A stretch of DNA of 64,000 nucleotides, taken from NCBI GenBank assembly GCA_025060635.1, contig JANXBN010000001.1, positions 186,001-250,000 of the forward strand, given 5' to 3'. The notes beneath the pieces are model-generated. The model searched no databases and was not told the origin of the DNA. It worked only from the letters and a program-made list of their open reading frames with translations. Position 1 is the stretch's first letter, and the number at the start of each line of letters is the position of its first letter. This document shows, piece by piece, positions 7,475 through 16,774 of this stretch. This DNA is from Candidatus Kryptonium sp. Its GTDB lineage: Bacteria; Bacteroidota; Ignavibacteria; Kryptoniales; Kryptoniaceae. The translations under genes were made by a program, and so were the position numbers.

Positions 7475-9332
7475 AAAATTAAGTAATCTAAAGTGGCGAT
7501 ATAAAACATTCATCGGAATTGAAATAATACTTGTTGGTACAGCTCTTGTTGTTTCGTTAATCTATACGATGATACTTGGAAGGGCACTTGAGAAGCAATT
7601 TTTGAAAAGAGATGAAACGATCGTGAAAAATTTTTCAAACTCAGCAATTTATGGAATTTTGCTTCAAGATGTCAATCAGTTAAATCAATTGATTGATAGC
7701 TTCTATCAAGATGATTTTATAAAATATATCGCTGTGTATGATGTCAATGGGAAACTGCTTGCCGAGAAAAATCTTGACTTTTTAAACAGTGGGGAAAAAG
7801 GATTAAGAAACTTTAAAGAGGATATAAACTATTCCGAGCTTTCAACGGAGTCGGAAACTATCCTTGATGCCCAAGCAAAAGTTAGGCGTGGTAGTGATTT
7901 GGTTGGATATGTTAGATTTGGATTCTCAAAAGACGAAATTGCAGAGACATTATCAAAAGCTCACATGGTAAATTTAGGGTTCGTTTTATTTGCTGTTTTG
8001 TTAGGTTTGGTCTTTGGGTATTTTGTGGTTGCTATGTTTGTAAATCCGATTGATAAAATTCGCAGGGCAGCTGAGATTGTAGCACAAGGAAATGTTAATA
8101 TTGAGGTTGATGATAAATGTATAAAAAGGAATGATGAGATCGGTATTTTAGCCAGATCTTTTAACAAAATGGTTGAAAACATTAGAAATTCTATTGATCA
8201 GTTAGCGATGGAACGCGAGATAGCTGAAAGAGCCCGAGCGGAAGCGGAAGAAGCAAGAAGAAAAACACAGGAACAACAGAGATATCTTGAGGTGCAACTT
8301 CAGAAAGTTCTTGATGTGGTTAGTGCTGTCTCAAATGGTGATTTAACAAAAGAAGCGAAAGCAGAAAGAGACGACGAGGTTGGAAATCTTATTAAAGGGA
8401 TAAATAAGATGATTTTTGAGTTGCGATCTTTAATAAGGGAAATAATTGATTCAACAAGCACAGTTGCAAATTCAATATCTCAGATAAGTAGTTCAACTGA
8501 GGAAATGTCAATCGCGGTTCAGGATCAGGCGAAACAGATTGCGGAAATCGTTTCAGCAGTTGAACAGATGTCAAGAACAATAGTTGAAAATGCTCATCAG
8601 GCTGAAAAAGTGGCGGAGCTTGCTCGTGAAAGCAGTTCGTTTGCAGCTGATGGAAGCAAAGCTGTTATGGAAACAATTGAACAAATGCATCGTCTTGCTG
8701 AAGTTGTGAGAAATTCTGCTCAAAGTGTTCAAATACTTGGAAAGAGTAGTAATCAGATAGGGGAAATAATTGATGTAATTGAAGATATAGCGGATCAGAC
8801 AAATCTTCTTGCTCTTAATGCGGCAATTGAGGCAGCTCGTGCGGGTGAACAAGGACGCGGTTTTGCTGTTGTCGCTGATGAGGTCAGAAAACTAGCTGAA
8901 AGGACAATGAAAGCTACAAAAGAGATAAGCGGAATGATTAAGCAAATACAGAATGATACTAATGAAGTCGTGAAAATTATGGAATCAGGTTTAAAGGTTG
9001 CTGAGACAGGGATACATCTTGCAGATAACGCAAACCTTGCTCTCAAGCAAATAGTTCAAAAGGCAAGTGATGTTGCGAATTTAATTGGAGAGATCTCACG
9101 AGCGAATACAGAACAATCAAAGGTGAGCGAAGATATAAGTAAAAATGTTGAATCAATAAGCTCAATTGCTGAACAGACATCCGCAGGTATTCATCAAATT
9201 GCAAAAGCGGTTGAAGATCTAAGCAAACTTACGGAAAGTTTAAAGCAGATGGTTATGCGTTTTAATATCGGTGTGGAAGTAGAAAGAGAAAGTTATAGGA
9301 GTTACGCTCAGCTTAAAGGTAATGGTATTTGA
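7461..9332 (+). CDS. Methyl-accepting chemotaxis protein with two HAMP domains
   Basis: 623 residues from the ATG at 7461, which has AAGGAGAG upstream. An in-frame upstream start at 7428 has no such site. TM1 (about 17-39) and TM2 (about 168-192) flank a small periplasmic sensor domain of roughly 125 residues, Cache/PAS-like in outline. HAMP follows TM2 (about 195-250). A coiled coil rich in Ala/Glu/Arg precedes a second HAMP-like segment (about 285-325). The signalling hairpin carries '[38 protein letters not shown]', the CheA/CheW contact tip. No C-terminal CheR-tethering pentapeptide is visible (it ends LKGNGI). Confidence 0.93.
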   Translation: MWLIEKLSNLKWRYKTFIGIEIILVGTALVVSLIYTMILGRALEKQFLKRDETIVKNFSNSAIYGILLQDVNQLNQLIDSFYQDDFIKYIAVYDVNGKLLAEKNLDFLNSGEKGLRNFKEDINYSELSTESETILDAQAKVRRGSDLVGYVRFGFSKDEIAETLSKAHMVNLGFVLFAVLLGLVFGYFVVAMFVNPIDKIRRAAEIVAQGNVNIEVDDKCIKRNDEIGILARSFNKMVENIRNSIDQLAMEREIAERARAEAEEARRKTQEQQRYLEVQLQKVLDVVSAVSNGDLTKEAKAERDDEVGNLIKGINKMIFELRSLIREIIDSTSTVANSISQISSSTEEMSIAVQDQAKQIAEIVSAVEQMSRTIVENAHQAEKVAELARESSSFAADGSKAVMETIEQMHRLAEVVRNSAQSVQILGKSSNQIGEIIDVIEDIADQTNLLALNAAIEAARAGEQGRGFAVVADEVRKLAERTMKATKEISGMIKQIQNDTNEVVKIMESGLKVAETGIHLADNANLALKQIVQKASDVANLIGEISRANTEQSKVSEDISKNVESISSIAEQTSAGIHQIAKAVEDLSKLTESLKQMVMRFNIGVEVERESYRSYAQLKGNGI

Positions 9333-9357
9333 AAGCAAGCTTGATTAAAGAATTTAA

Positions 9358-9391
9358 CTCACCCCTTCTCTCTGAAATGAGAAGGGGTGGG
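9358..9391. other. Stem-loop between mcp and cheW
   Basis: 11 perfect pairs (9360-9370 with 9379-9389, caccccttctc), extendable to 13 with one wobble, and an 8-base loop. No T-run follows directly, so full termination is unlikely. It could reduce read-through or stabilise the upstream mRNA. The GC-rich arms contrast with the surrounding sequence. Confidence 0.5.
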
Positions 9392-9418
9392 CAAATTTAA
9401 AAAAAATAAGGTTTAAAA

Positions 9419-9940
9419 ATGAACTTACAACGAGATATCGTAAATATGGAAAATCCCAAAGAGATACTTCAGGTTGTAAGCTTCAAAATTGGGAACGAAG
9501 AATTTGGTGTAGATATCCTCAAGGTTCGGGAGATAAATCGCCTCGTTCAAATAACACGACTTCCAAACACGCCGAATTTTATTGAAGGAGTTATGAACTT
9601 GCGAGGCAAAGTTATCCCAGTTATAAATTTGAGAAAAAGGCTTGGGCTTGGTGAAAAGAATTACGATAAAGACATAAGGATAATTGTCGTGGAGTTAAAC
9701 GACAAAACAGTTGGGTTTATTGTTGATAGCGTAAGTGAGGTTTTAAGACTTTCAAAAAGCATAATTGAACCACCACCAGAACTTATCTCTGGAATTGACA
9801 CCGAATATATAACCGGGATCGCTAAACTTGAAGATAAACTTTTACTTCTTCTTGATCTTGAAAAAATCTTAACAGCTGATGAAAAGGAAACTTTAAAAGA
9901 AGTTTACGCACAAGCAAATGAAAGTCAAAATTACACCTGA
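9419..9940 (+). CDS. cheW: Chemotaxis adaptor CheW
   Basis: 173 residues: one CheW SH3-like domain (about 12-155) linking receptors to CheA. Conserved segments include 'VSFKIGNEEFGVDILKVREI', 'TRLPNTPNFIEGVMNLRGKVIPVINLRKRLGL' and 'VGFIVDSVSEVLRL'. An alternative ATG lies at 9446 but has no better ribosome-binding site. The 3' end overlaps the FapA-like gene by 23 bases. Confidence 0.93.
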   Translation: MNLQRDIVNMENPKEILQVVSFKIGNEEFGVDILKVREINRLVQITRLPNTPNFIEGVMNLRGKVIPVINLRKRLGLGEKNYDKDIRIIVVELNDKTVGFIVDSVSEVLRLSKSIIEPPPELISGIDTEYITGIAKLEDKLLLLLDLEKILTADEKETLKEVYAQANESQNYT

Positions 9941-11240
9941 TAAGCTAAGAGCTCATCTTATTGTTGAATCAACCGATGAGTTGAAAAACATACAAGTTGA
10001 TGATCTCGTAAGATTTATTAATTCAAAAGGTGTGATTTATGGGATTAAAATTAACGAGATTCAAAATCTAGTTGAGAATCCGCAAGAAGGTGAATTTTTA
10101 ATTGCGGAGGGGAATCCACCAATTGATGGAGAGGATGGATATATATCTTTTGAATTTGATGTAAGCAAGAGAACCCTTGTTAGAAACGTCAAAGCGGGCG
10201 AGAAAATAGCTACAATTTATCCACCAACCTCTGGAGTTGATGGGATTGGGGTAAACGGAGAGGTTTTGAAAGCAAAATCTGGGAAATCGCCAAATGTCTT
10301 TTTGGGTCAAAATGTTGCTTTTTCAGATTCAGATAAATCGGTTATAGTTGCAACATCGGATGGGAATCTTGTAATCAATGAGGATGAAACAATTGAAGTT
10401 ACACCAGTTATTAAAATTAACGGAAACATTGATGTAAGTTTTGGTGAAGTTAATTTTGTTGGGACAATTATAGTTAGTGGGGATATAAAGTCCGGGTCTA
10501 AAGTCAAGGTCGGTAAAAATCTTGAAGTTTATGGAAACATTGAAGATGCAGAGGTTGAAGTGAAAGGAAATGCGCTAATAGGTGGTGGATTTATTGGCTA
10601 TGGGAAAGGACGACTTTATGTGCATGGAGATGCATCATTGCGATATATAACAAATCAAAGTCTCATCGTAGATGGGAATTTGACAATAAAAAGAGAAGCT
10701 GTTAACGCTAATATCGTATGCGGTGGGAAAATCATCGCAAAGGATGCCGTAATAATTGGGGGAACAATAATGTGTAAAGGTGAGGTAGAAGCCAAAAGCA
10801 TAGGTGGAACTGAATATTCAAGGACAGTCATAATCATCGGACGAAGAGATAAACAAATTGAAAAATTAAAAAGGGTTACAGCAGAGATAAAACGGCTTGA
10901 ATCATATCTTGAGGGAATAAAATCGGAAATATATGCACTTGCAAGATTGAAAATTGATTGGGGAGAATTGCCCGAAGATCAAGAAAAACAACTACAAAAT
11001 CTAATAAAATGGCGCGATGAGATACCTAAACGACTTTATCAACTTAATGCGATGAGAAATAATTTGCTTGATGAGATGAAAAAATCCGGCAAGGCGAAAT
11101 TGATAGTTCATGGGACGATATATAAAAACACTTGCATTGAAATAAACGGTGCAAGAGAGGAGATACTTTTTGATATGAAAAGTTCTATCTTTGAAGAGGA
11201 TATGGGGATAATTGTAAGAACTAAATTTCAAGAAGTATGA
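9918..11240 (+). CDS. FapA-family (DUF342) protein
   Basis: 440 residues. An N-terminal region (to about 150) contains 'AGEKIATIYPPTSGVDGIGVNGEVL'. The central right-handed beta-helix-like repeats typical of DUF342 follow ('GNIDVSFGEVNFVGTIIVSGDIKSGSKVKVGKNLEVYG' and related runs, about 165-305). A coiled-coil hairpin (about 310-385) and a small C-terminal domain complete it. The family includes Vibrio FapA, a cytoplasmic protein affecting polar flagellum assembly; many members are uncharacterised. Here it sits between cheW and a HEAT-repeat gene, so it may organise the signalling array or the motility apparatus. That role is inferred from position only. Confidence 0.82.
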   Translation: MKVKITPDKLRAHLIVESTDELKNIQVDDLVRFINSKGVIYGIKINEIQNLVENPQEGEFLIAEGNPPIDGEDGYISFEFDVSKRTLVRNVKAGEKIATIYPPTSGVDGIGVNGEVLKAKSGKSPNVFLGQNVAFSDSDKSVIVATSDGNLVINEDETIEVTPVIKINGNIDVSFGEVNFVGTIIVSGDIKSGSKVKVGKNLEVYGNIEDAEVEVKGNALIGGGFIGYGKGRLYVHGDASLRYITNQSLIVDGNLTIKREAVNANIVCGGKIIAKDAVIIGGTIMCKGEVEAKSIGGTEYSRTVIIIGRRDKQIEKLKRVTAEIKRLESYLEGIKSEIYALARLKIDWGELPEDQEKQLQNLIKWRDEIPKRLYQLNAMRNNLLDEMKKSGKAKLIVHGTIYKNTCIEINGAREEILFDMKSSIFEEDMGIIVRTKFQEV

Positions 11241-12520
11241 GCAAAGCTTATGAAACAATTACTGCGGGTTTAAATTCATTTGATCCTGACGAAAGGAGGC
11301 TATCGGTTGAAGCAAGTGTTAAGTTTGGTGATAGGGAAGAAATAGTTGATAAATTGCTTGAACTTTTAAACGACGAAGATAAGGGAGTCCGCGACGCTGT
11401 TGCCAATTCAATTGTCTCAATTGCAAATGAGTTTGAAACTTCAAAGAAGAGAATCATAAGTCAAATTTGCAAACTGATCCTCCGCAAAGATGTTGGCTTT
11501 AGAAATTTCTTGGTTGAGATTATTTTGAGAATTGGAAAGGACGCCATCCCAGATATTAAGCAACTTGCAAACCATGAGGATAAAGATGTCAGAAAAATTG
11601 CTATTGATATTATTGGATTTATAGGAGATGAAGACTCCGTTGATTTTTTAATGGAAAAATTAGGTGATCCTGACCCAAATGTTATAACATCAGCGATTGA
11701 AGCAATTGGTAACATCGGAGATGACAGGGCAATTGAAGTTTTGCTTGATTCTTTCTCAAAGTTTGAATTCGCACAGATTCAAATTATTGAGTCGCTTGGG
11801 AAAATTGGTGAGAAATCCAAGAATAAAAAACTTATATGCGATTTTTTGATTGAGATATTTAGAAAGTCCGAAGAACCTATTTTAAAAAGTGCTATTGTGG
11901 AAGCTCTTGGCAAAGCTGGAGACGAAAGCTATGCCGATTTTTTGATGGGGTTAGTGCATGATAAGAATATAGCTATTCAAAAAATGGCTGTAATTTCACT
12001 TATTGAAGTTTGCGCAAGGGCAAATTGCAAATTCAACGCAAACAAGTATTTTTTCAAATCATTTTTCAAGCGAGCTGTTGAGATCTTTTTTGAAACGGAT
12101 GATCTCAAATTTAAAACTAATTTTTTGGACTTTATTTCAAAATGGATTGAATTTAACGAGGTTAAAGGTTTAATAATTGCGCTTGCTGATCAAAATGAGC
12201 CGATATTTGAAAAAGTAGCTGAGATCATCAGTGTCAACGCAAAAGAGCTTATCAAATTTTCACTTGAAAATGAGGTTAAACCTGAAAACTTTATTAGTTT
12301 AGTTGAGTCTGCATTTTTAAATGCGAATAAAATCTTTGAAGATGTTGAATTCAAAAGGGCAGTGGTAGATAAATTATCGGAATTGTTTGAAATAGTTGAT
12401 ATGGATATGAAAGTTGTAATCTTAAATCTCCTTTCATCGCTTGATGCAGTTGAATATGACAAGAATTTTCAAAAGGTTCAAGATGACCCAGTTTTTAAGC
12501 TGTATTTCGGAATGGCATAA
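11237..12520 (+). CDS. HEAT-repeat protein of the chemosensory operon
   Basis: 427 residues. Residues about 10-260 consist of HEAT/PBS-type helical repeats, e.g. 'RLSVEASVKFGDREEIVDKLLELLNDEDKGVRDAV', 'VRKIAIDIIGFIGDEDSVDFLMEKLGDPDPNVITSAIEAIGNIGDDRAIEVLLDSF'. The C-terminal part remains helical but is more diverged. Such proteins are protein-binding scaffolds. It overlaps the FapA-like gene by four bases (ATGA), so the two are translationally coupled and may work as a pair. No catalytic motif is visible. Confidence 0.85.
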   Translation: MSKAYETITAGLNSFDPDERRLSVEASVKFGDREEIVDKLLELLNDEDKGVRDAVANSIVSIANEFETSKKRIISQICKLILRKDVGFRNFLVEIILRIGKDAIPDIKQLANHEDKDVRKIAIDIIGFIGDEDSVDFLMEKLGDPDPNVITSAIEAIGNIGDDRAIEVLLDSFSKFEFAQIQIIESLGKIGEKSKNKKLICDFLIEIFRKSEEPILKSAIVEALGKAGDESYADFLMGLVHDKNIAIQKMAVISLIEVCARANCKFNANKYFFKSFFKRAVEIFFETDDLKFKTNFLDFISKWIEFNEVKGLIIALADQNEPIFEKVAEIISVNAKELIKFSLENEVKPENFISLVESAFLNANKIFEDVEFKRAVVDKLSELFEIVDMDMKVVILNLLSSLDAVEYDKNFQKVQDDPVFKLYFGMA

Positions 12521-12550
12521 AGATTCAAATTAAAAACTTCAATTTCCGAG

Positions 12551-13417
12551 ATGTTGTTGACACAAAAAAATACGGAGAGTTTAAAATTAAGCGACGAAGA
12601 GTTTTTTGAGTTAAGAGATTTCATCTCACGATTAGCAGGGATATTTTTCCCTAATAGTAAAAAGTATTTCATTGAATCACGAGTTCGTCCAAGACTTGAA
12701 TCTCTTGGATTTAAAAGTTTTGCGGATTATACGAGATATTTAAAATTTTCCTCGTCCAGGGCAAATGAAATTGAAGTTTTGTTTAGATTGATAACGATAA
12801 ATGAAACCTATTTTTTCCGAGACGAGCTGCAATTTAAGGTTATTGAGGAGAAAATTTTGCCAGAGATTATAGAGACAAAGCCACAAAATGGTTTCAAAAA
12901 TTTGCGCATATGGAGCGCGGGATGTTCAACGGGAGAAGAGGCATATACGATCGCAATGATTTTTCTTGAGAAGATCAAGCCCAAATATCCAAACATCAGA
13001 GTTGAAATAGTTGGCACGGATATCAACAGCGCTGTTCTTGAAGTTGCAAAAAGGGGAATTTACAAGCAGTATTCAATCAGATTGGTTCCTGAAAATTACT
13101 TAAGAAAATACTTTAGATCTCAAAACAAGGATGAGTTCCAGTTAGTTGATGATGTCAAAAAGATGGTTCGCTTTGAACAACTCAATTTGATGGATAGGTT
13201 TCAGATGGTTATGATGAGAAATTTTGACCTTGTCTTGTTGAGAAATGTTTTAATTTATTTTGATGAAAATTCAAGGCGTGAGGTTATTTCAATGGTTTAT
13301 GATTCTATGAACAGAGGGGCTTATCTCGTTGTTGGATGTTCGGAGACATTAAGAAACTTAACGAAGGCATTTAAATTAGTTTACTTTGATAAAATGATCG
13401 CTTACAAAAAAGAATAA
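12551..13417 (+). CDS. cheR: Chemotaxis protein methyltransferase CheR
   Basis: 288 residues. The N-terminal helical CheR domain (about 15-85, with 'SRVRPRLESLGFKSFADYTRYL') is followed by the SAM-binding domain. The latter carries 'RIWSAGCSTGEEAYTIAMI', 'VGTDINSAVLEVAKRGIY' and 'LVLLRNVLIYFDENSRREV'. It methylates receptor glutamates, opposing CheB. A 30-base gap after the HEAT gene and no strong Shine-Dalgarno suggest modest translation. Confidence 0.95.
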   Translation: MLLTQKNTESLKLSDEEFFELRDFISRLAGIFFPNSKKYFIESRVRPRLESLGFKSFADYTRYLKFSSSRANEIEVLFRLITINETYFFRDELQFKVIEEKILPEIIETKPQNGFKNLRIWSAGCSTGEEAYTIAMIFLEKIKPKYPNIRVEIVGTDINSAVLEVAKRGIYKQYSIRLVPENYLRKYFRSQNKDEFQLVDDVKKMVRFEQLNLMDRFQMVMMRNFDLVLLRNVLIYFDENSRREVISMVYDSMNRGAYLVVGCSETLRNLTKAFKLVYFDKMIAYKKE

Positions 13418-13426
13418 GGTGAGGCC

Positions 13427-13795
13427 ATGCCGAAGATAATACTTGTGGTTGATGATTCGCCAACAATAAGGAAATTTGTCTCGCTTGCACTTGAAAACAT
13501 AGGTTATAAGGTTTTAACTGCATCTGATGGGATGGAAGTTTTTGAGATCTTGGCAAAAGTTGAAACGATTGATCTTATAATTACGGATATAAACATGCCC
13601 AACCTTGATGGATTTGAATTGATAAAATCTTTGCGCTCGGATGAAAGATTTAAAGATGTGCCGATAATAATATTGTCATCGCTCTCGGATGGCGAAAGTA
13701 TTGATACAGGATTGAAACTTGGCGCAAATTCTTATTTAATTAAACCATTCAATGTTAAAAGAGTTCAATACGAGGTTTCAAAATATCTAAACTAA
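13427..13795 (+). CDS. Single-domain response regulator (second receiver)
   Basis: 122 residues forming a receiver domain only. Asp9 and Asp10 give the acidic pair, Asp54 the phosphoacceptor ('IITDINMPNLDG'), Ser in 'IIILSS' the switch, and Lys in 'LIKPFN' the conserved Lys. Its sequence is near the CheY type ('VVDDSPTIRKFVSLAL'). It lies between cheR and the more canonical cheY, 16 bases before the latter. It may serve as a second output or phosphate sink. Confidence 0.9.
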   Translation: MPKIILVVDDSPTIRKFVSLALENIGYKVLTASDGMEVFEILAKVETIDLIITDINMPNLDGFELIKSLRSDERFKDVPIIILSSLSDGESIDTGLKLGANSYLIKPFNVKRVQYEVSKYLN

Positions 13796-13811
13796 TGGAG
13801 GTGAAGTTTCT

Positions 13812-14195
13812 ATGGAGGACGGAAAAATAAAATTCCTCGTCGTTGATGATTCACCAACAATGCGAAGGATCGTCATAAATGCTTTAAAGAATATCGGATA
13901 TACTGATATCGTTGAGGCTGAAGATGGCAAAGATGCGCTTGCAAAACTTTACGCTGAAAAAATTGATTTCATAATAACTGACTGGAACATGCCAAACATG
14001 ACTGGGCTTGAGCTTACGAAGGCAGTTCGTTCAAATCCAGATTTTGCTAACATTCCAATTTTGATGGTCACGACTCGCGGGATGAAAGAGGATGTCCTTG
14101 AGGCGCTTCAAGCAAGAGTAAATAACTACATAGTTAAACCCTTTACACCGCAAGTTTTGAAGGAAAAAATTGAGCAAATTTTGAAAACACTTTAA
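13812..14195 (+). CDS. cheY: Chemotaxis response regulator CheY
   Basis: 127 residues. It matches CheY closely: 'FLVVDDSPTMRRIVINALKNIGY', phosphoacceptor Asp57 in 'FIITDWNMPNMTG', switch Thr in 'ILMVTTRG', Lys in 'YIVKPFTPQVLKEKI'. It precedes cheZ by 15 bases, a classic pairing of regulator and phosphatase. AATGGAGGTG lies upstream of the start. Confidence 0.94.
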   Translation: MEDGKIKFLVVDDSPTMRRIVINALKNIGYTDIVEAEDGKDALAKLYAEKIDFIITDWNMPNMTGLELTKAVRSNPDFANIPILMVTTRGMKEDVLEALQARVNNYIVKPFTPQVLKEKIEQILKTL

Positions 14196-14210
14196 GAAGG
14201 AGGTAAACCT

Positions 14211-14999
14211 ATGGGTTTAAAAAGTTCAAATGTTGCAAAACAAGTTGATGTTATTTTAAGAGAGATAGAAGAGCTAAAAGCAATTTTTATCCTTGGACAA
14301 AGGGTGATACCATTTCTTGAAGAATTATTTAATTTTGTTAAAGAGGTTGGGCCAATGCTTGAGGAGATAAACAAATCGCTTGAGGAAAGTTCAAGTAAAA
14401 TTCCAAGGGCTTCAAGTCAGTTAAACACCGTTACGAAAACAACTGAAATGGCAACTACTGAGATACTTGATGCACTTGATGAAATGAGCTTAAAATTTGG
14501 TGAGATGAAGGGACTAATAACCTCAATGAGGAACTATTACGAAAAACAAAGAAGACTTGCACGAAAGATCGGAAAACATATCAAAAATGGAGAATTTAGC
14601 AAAGTTAACGAGCTATGGGGGAAATATTATGAGACATTGAAAAATTGTGACGGCTTTGATGATGTAATTGAAAAGCTAGTAGAGGTTAAGCAAAGCGCAG
14701 ACAACATAATGATCGCCCTTCAATTTCAAGATATAACTGCACAACAGATTTCAGCTATAAACCATTTAATCGGCTCTGTGCAAGAGAAACTGACACATCT
14801 GCTTGAACAACTTGAGAATGCTGATTTGAAAAGTTCTGGATCAAAAAATTCAGAATCCCAAAGCGAGGCGTTTAATCCAATGGCAGAATATGATAGATCC
14901 GAGATCAAACAAAAGATTGTTGATGAAATTATAGTTGAAAACAATAAAGTTACTTCACAGGAAGAAATTGACAAACTTTTCAGTGGAGAAATAAAATAA
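14211..14999 (+). CDS. cheZ: CheZ-type CheY-P phosphatase
   Basis: 262 residues, mostly helical. The segment 'ALQFQDITAQQISAINHL' aligns with the E. coli CheZ catalytic region 'DFQDLTGQ'. Asp174 and Gln178 correspond to the E. coli catalytic pair Asp143 and Gln147. The extreme C-terminus 'SQEEIDKLFSGEIK', after a Ser-rich linker, is the CheY-P-binding tail and resembles the FliM N-terminal peptide. CheZ is best known in proteobacteria, so a clear member here is of note. GAAGGAGG precedes the start. Confidence 0.85.
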   Translation: MGLKSSNVAKQVDVILREIEELKAIFILGQRVIPFLEELFNFVKEVGPMLEEINKSLEESSSKIPRASSQLNTVTKTTEMATTEILDALDEMSLKFGEMKGLITSMRNYYEKQRRLARKIGKHIKNGEFSKVNELWGKYYETLKNCDGFDDVIEKLVEVKQSADNIMIALQFQDITAQQISAINHLIGSVQEKLTHLLEQLENADLKSSGSKNSESQSEAFNPMAEYDRSEIKQKIVDEIIVENNKVTSQEEIDKLFSGEIK

Positions 15000-15013
15000 G
15001 AGAGGTTTAAACC

Positions 15014-16732
15014 ATGTCAATACCTGCGATCTTTGATGATGAGATGAAGGAAATAGTTGAAAGCTTCATCATTGAAACAAAAGAACTTCTTGATAAACTT
15101 GACAACGATCTTCTTCAAATTGAGAAAAGACCGAATGATGTGGAGCTTTTAAATTCAATTTTTAGGTATGTTCACACTATTAAGGGGACTTCTTCGTTTA
15201 TAGGTTTTGAGCAAATGAGCGAACTTGCGCATAAATTTGAGGATGTGCTAAATAAACTTCGCAAGGGCGAAATCAAACTTCGTTCAGATATAGTAGATGT
15301 GATGTTTAAATCGCATGATTTACTTAAAATTTTGCTCTCAAAGCTTGAAAATCGGGACTTTACGCCAATTGATATCAAAGATATCATCTCAAAGCTTGAA
15401 AGGATAAGCCGCGGTGAAATTTTAAGTGATGATGAAGCAGACTTTTTAAACGATCATGAAAAAGTTGAAAACAACGACAGACTTGAAAACCTTGGTGACG
15501 AAGAAACAATTCAAAAAGTTGAAGCGAAAGTTATTGATAAAACGATAAGAATTAATGTTGAACGACTTGATGAATTAATAAATCTTGTAGGTGAGCTCGT
15601 TCTTGGAAGAAATAGACTAACTCAAATAATTTCTGGGGTAATTGAAAAATTTGAGGGGGAACCAGTAGCAAGAGAGTTAATTGACACGGTTTCACAGGTG
15701 GAATACCTTGTATCGGAACTTCAGACAGTTGTAATGCGTGCAAGAATGTTGCCAATTGCAAAAGTCTTCAGCAAGTTTCCAAGAATGGTCAGGGACCTTG
15801 CTAAGGAAATGAATAAAGAAGTTGATCTTTTGATATATGGAGAGGATACGGAGGTTGATAAGTCCGTGATTGAGTATATCCACGATCCTCTTGTTCACAT
15901 CATAAGAAACGCAATTGACCATGGAATTGAACCAAAGGAGGAACGAATAAAAGTAGGTAAACCTGAAAGAGGGAAAATAATTTTAAAAGCGGAACACGAA
16001 GGAAACTACATCGTTATAACGGTTGAAGATGATGGACGAGGAATTGACCCAAACAAAATTAGAAAAAAAGCAATTGAAAAAAATTTAATAACTGAACAAG
16101 AAGCGAACTCAATAAGTGATAAAGATATTTTGAACTTTATCTTCATACCTGGCTTTAGCACCGCCAGTAAAGTCACAAATGTATCTGGGCGTGGCGTTGG
16201 ACTTGATGTGGTTAAGGCAAATATCACGAAGCTAAATGGAATTATTGATGTGCAGTCAACCCCCGGCATAGGCACTAAATTCATACTTAAACTTCCTCTA
16301 ACGCTTGCAATAATTCAGGGATTAATTGTTAAGGTATGTGACGAAATTTTCATAGTCCCGCTTTCATCTGTGATTGAGGTTGTTAGAATTGAACCTGAAC
16401 AAATTCATTCAGTTAACGGAAAAGAAATAATACGATTACGGGATTCAATTTTGCCACTTGTGAGATTGGAAAAAATTTTCAATTTGGGATCAAGTTGTTA
16501 TAAAAATGGAAATCTATATGTCGTCGTTGTTGGGTTAGCTGAAAAAAAACTTGGGCTTGTTGTTGATGCTTTGATAGGACAAAAAGAGGTTGTGATAAAG
16601 TCGCTTGGTTCATATTTAAAAAATGTAAAAGGCATCGCAGGCGCTACGATCCTTGGGGATGGATCGGTGAAACTTATTATTGATATCGCTCAAATTTTCA
16701 AAATGTTAACGGAGAAATTTTTAATTTTGTAG
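15014..16732 (+). CDS. cheA: Chemotaxis histidine kinase CheA (no P2 domain)
   Basis: 572 residues. P1/HPt domain 1-110 with phosphorylated His54 ('YVHTIKGTSSFIGF'). A short acidic linker (about 125-175) stands where the CheY-binding P2 domain would be. P3 dimerisation (about 175-240, 'IRINVERLDELINLVGELVLGRNRL') is followed by P4 ATPase with N-box 'HIIRNAIDHGIE', G1 'VEDDGRGID' and G2 'GRGVGLDVVKANI'. The P5 CheW-like domain starts near 430. It phosphorylates the operon's CheY and CheB. The absence of P2 is inferred from length and the low-complexity linker. Confidence 0.95.
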   Translation: MSIPAIFDDEMKEIVESFIIETKELLDKLDNDLLQIEKRPNDVELLNSIFRYVHTIKGTSSFIGFEQMSELAHKFEDVLNKLRKGEIKLRSDIVDVMFKSHDLLKILLSKLENRDFTPIDIKDIISKLERISRGEILSDDEADFLNDHEKVENNDRLENLGDEETIQKVEAKVIDKTIRINVERLDELINLVGELVLGRNRLTQIISGVIEKFEGEPVARELIDTVSQVEYLVSELQTVVMRARMLPIAKVFSKFPRMVRDLAKEMNKEVDLLIYGEDTEVDKSVIEYIHDPLVHIIRNAIDHGIEPKEERIKVGKPERGKIILKAEHEGNYIVITVEDDGRGIDPNKIRKKAIEKNLITEQEANSISDKDILNFIFIPGFSTASKVTNVSGRGVGLDVVKANITKLNGIIDVQSTPGIGTKFILKLPLTLAIIQGLIVKVCDEIFIVPLSSVIEVVRIEPEQIHSVNGKEIIRLRDSILPLVRLEKIFNLGSSCYKNGNLYVVVVGLAEKKLGLVVDALIGQKEVVIKSLGSYLKNVKGIAGATILGDGSVKLIIDIAQIFKMLTEKFLIL

Positions 16733-16774
16733 TTTGAAGGTTCCAAAAACATTGAAAAAATTTTGCGAATAAAT

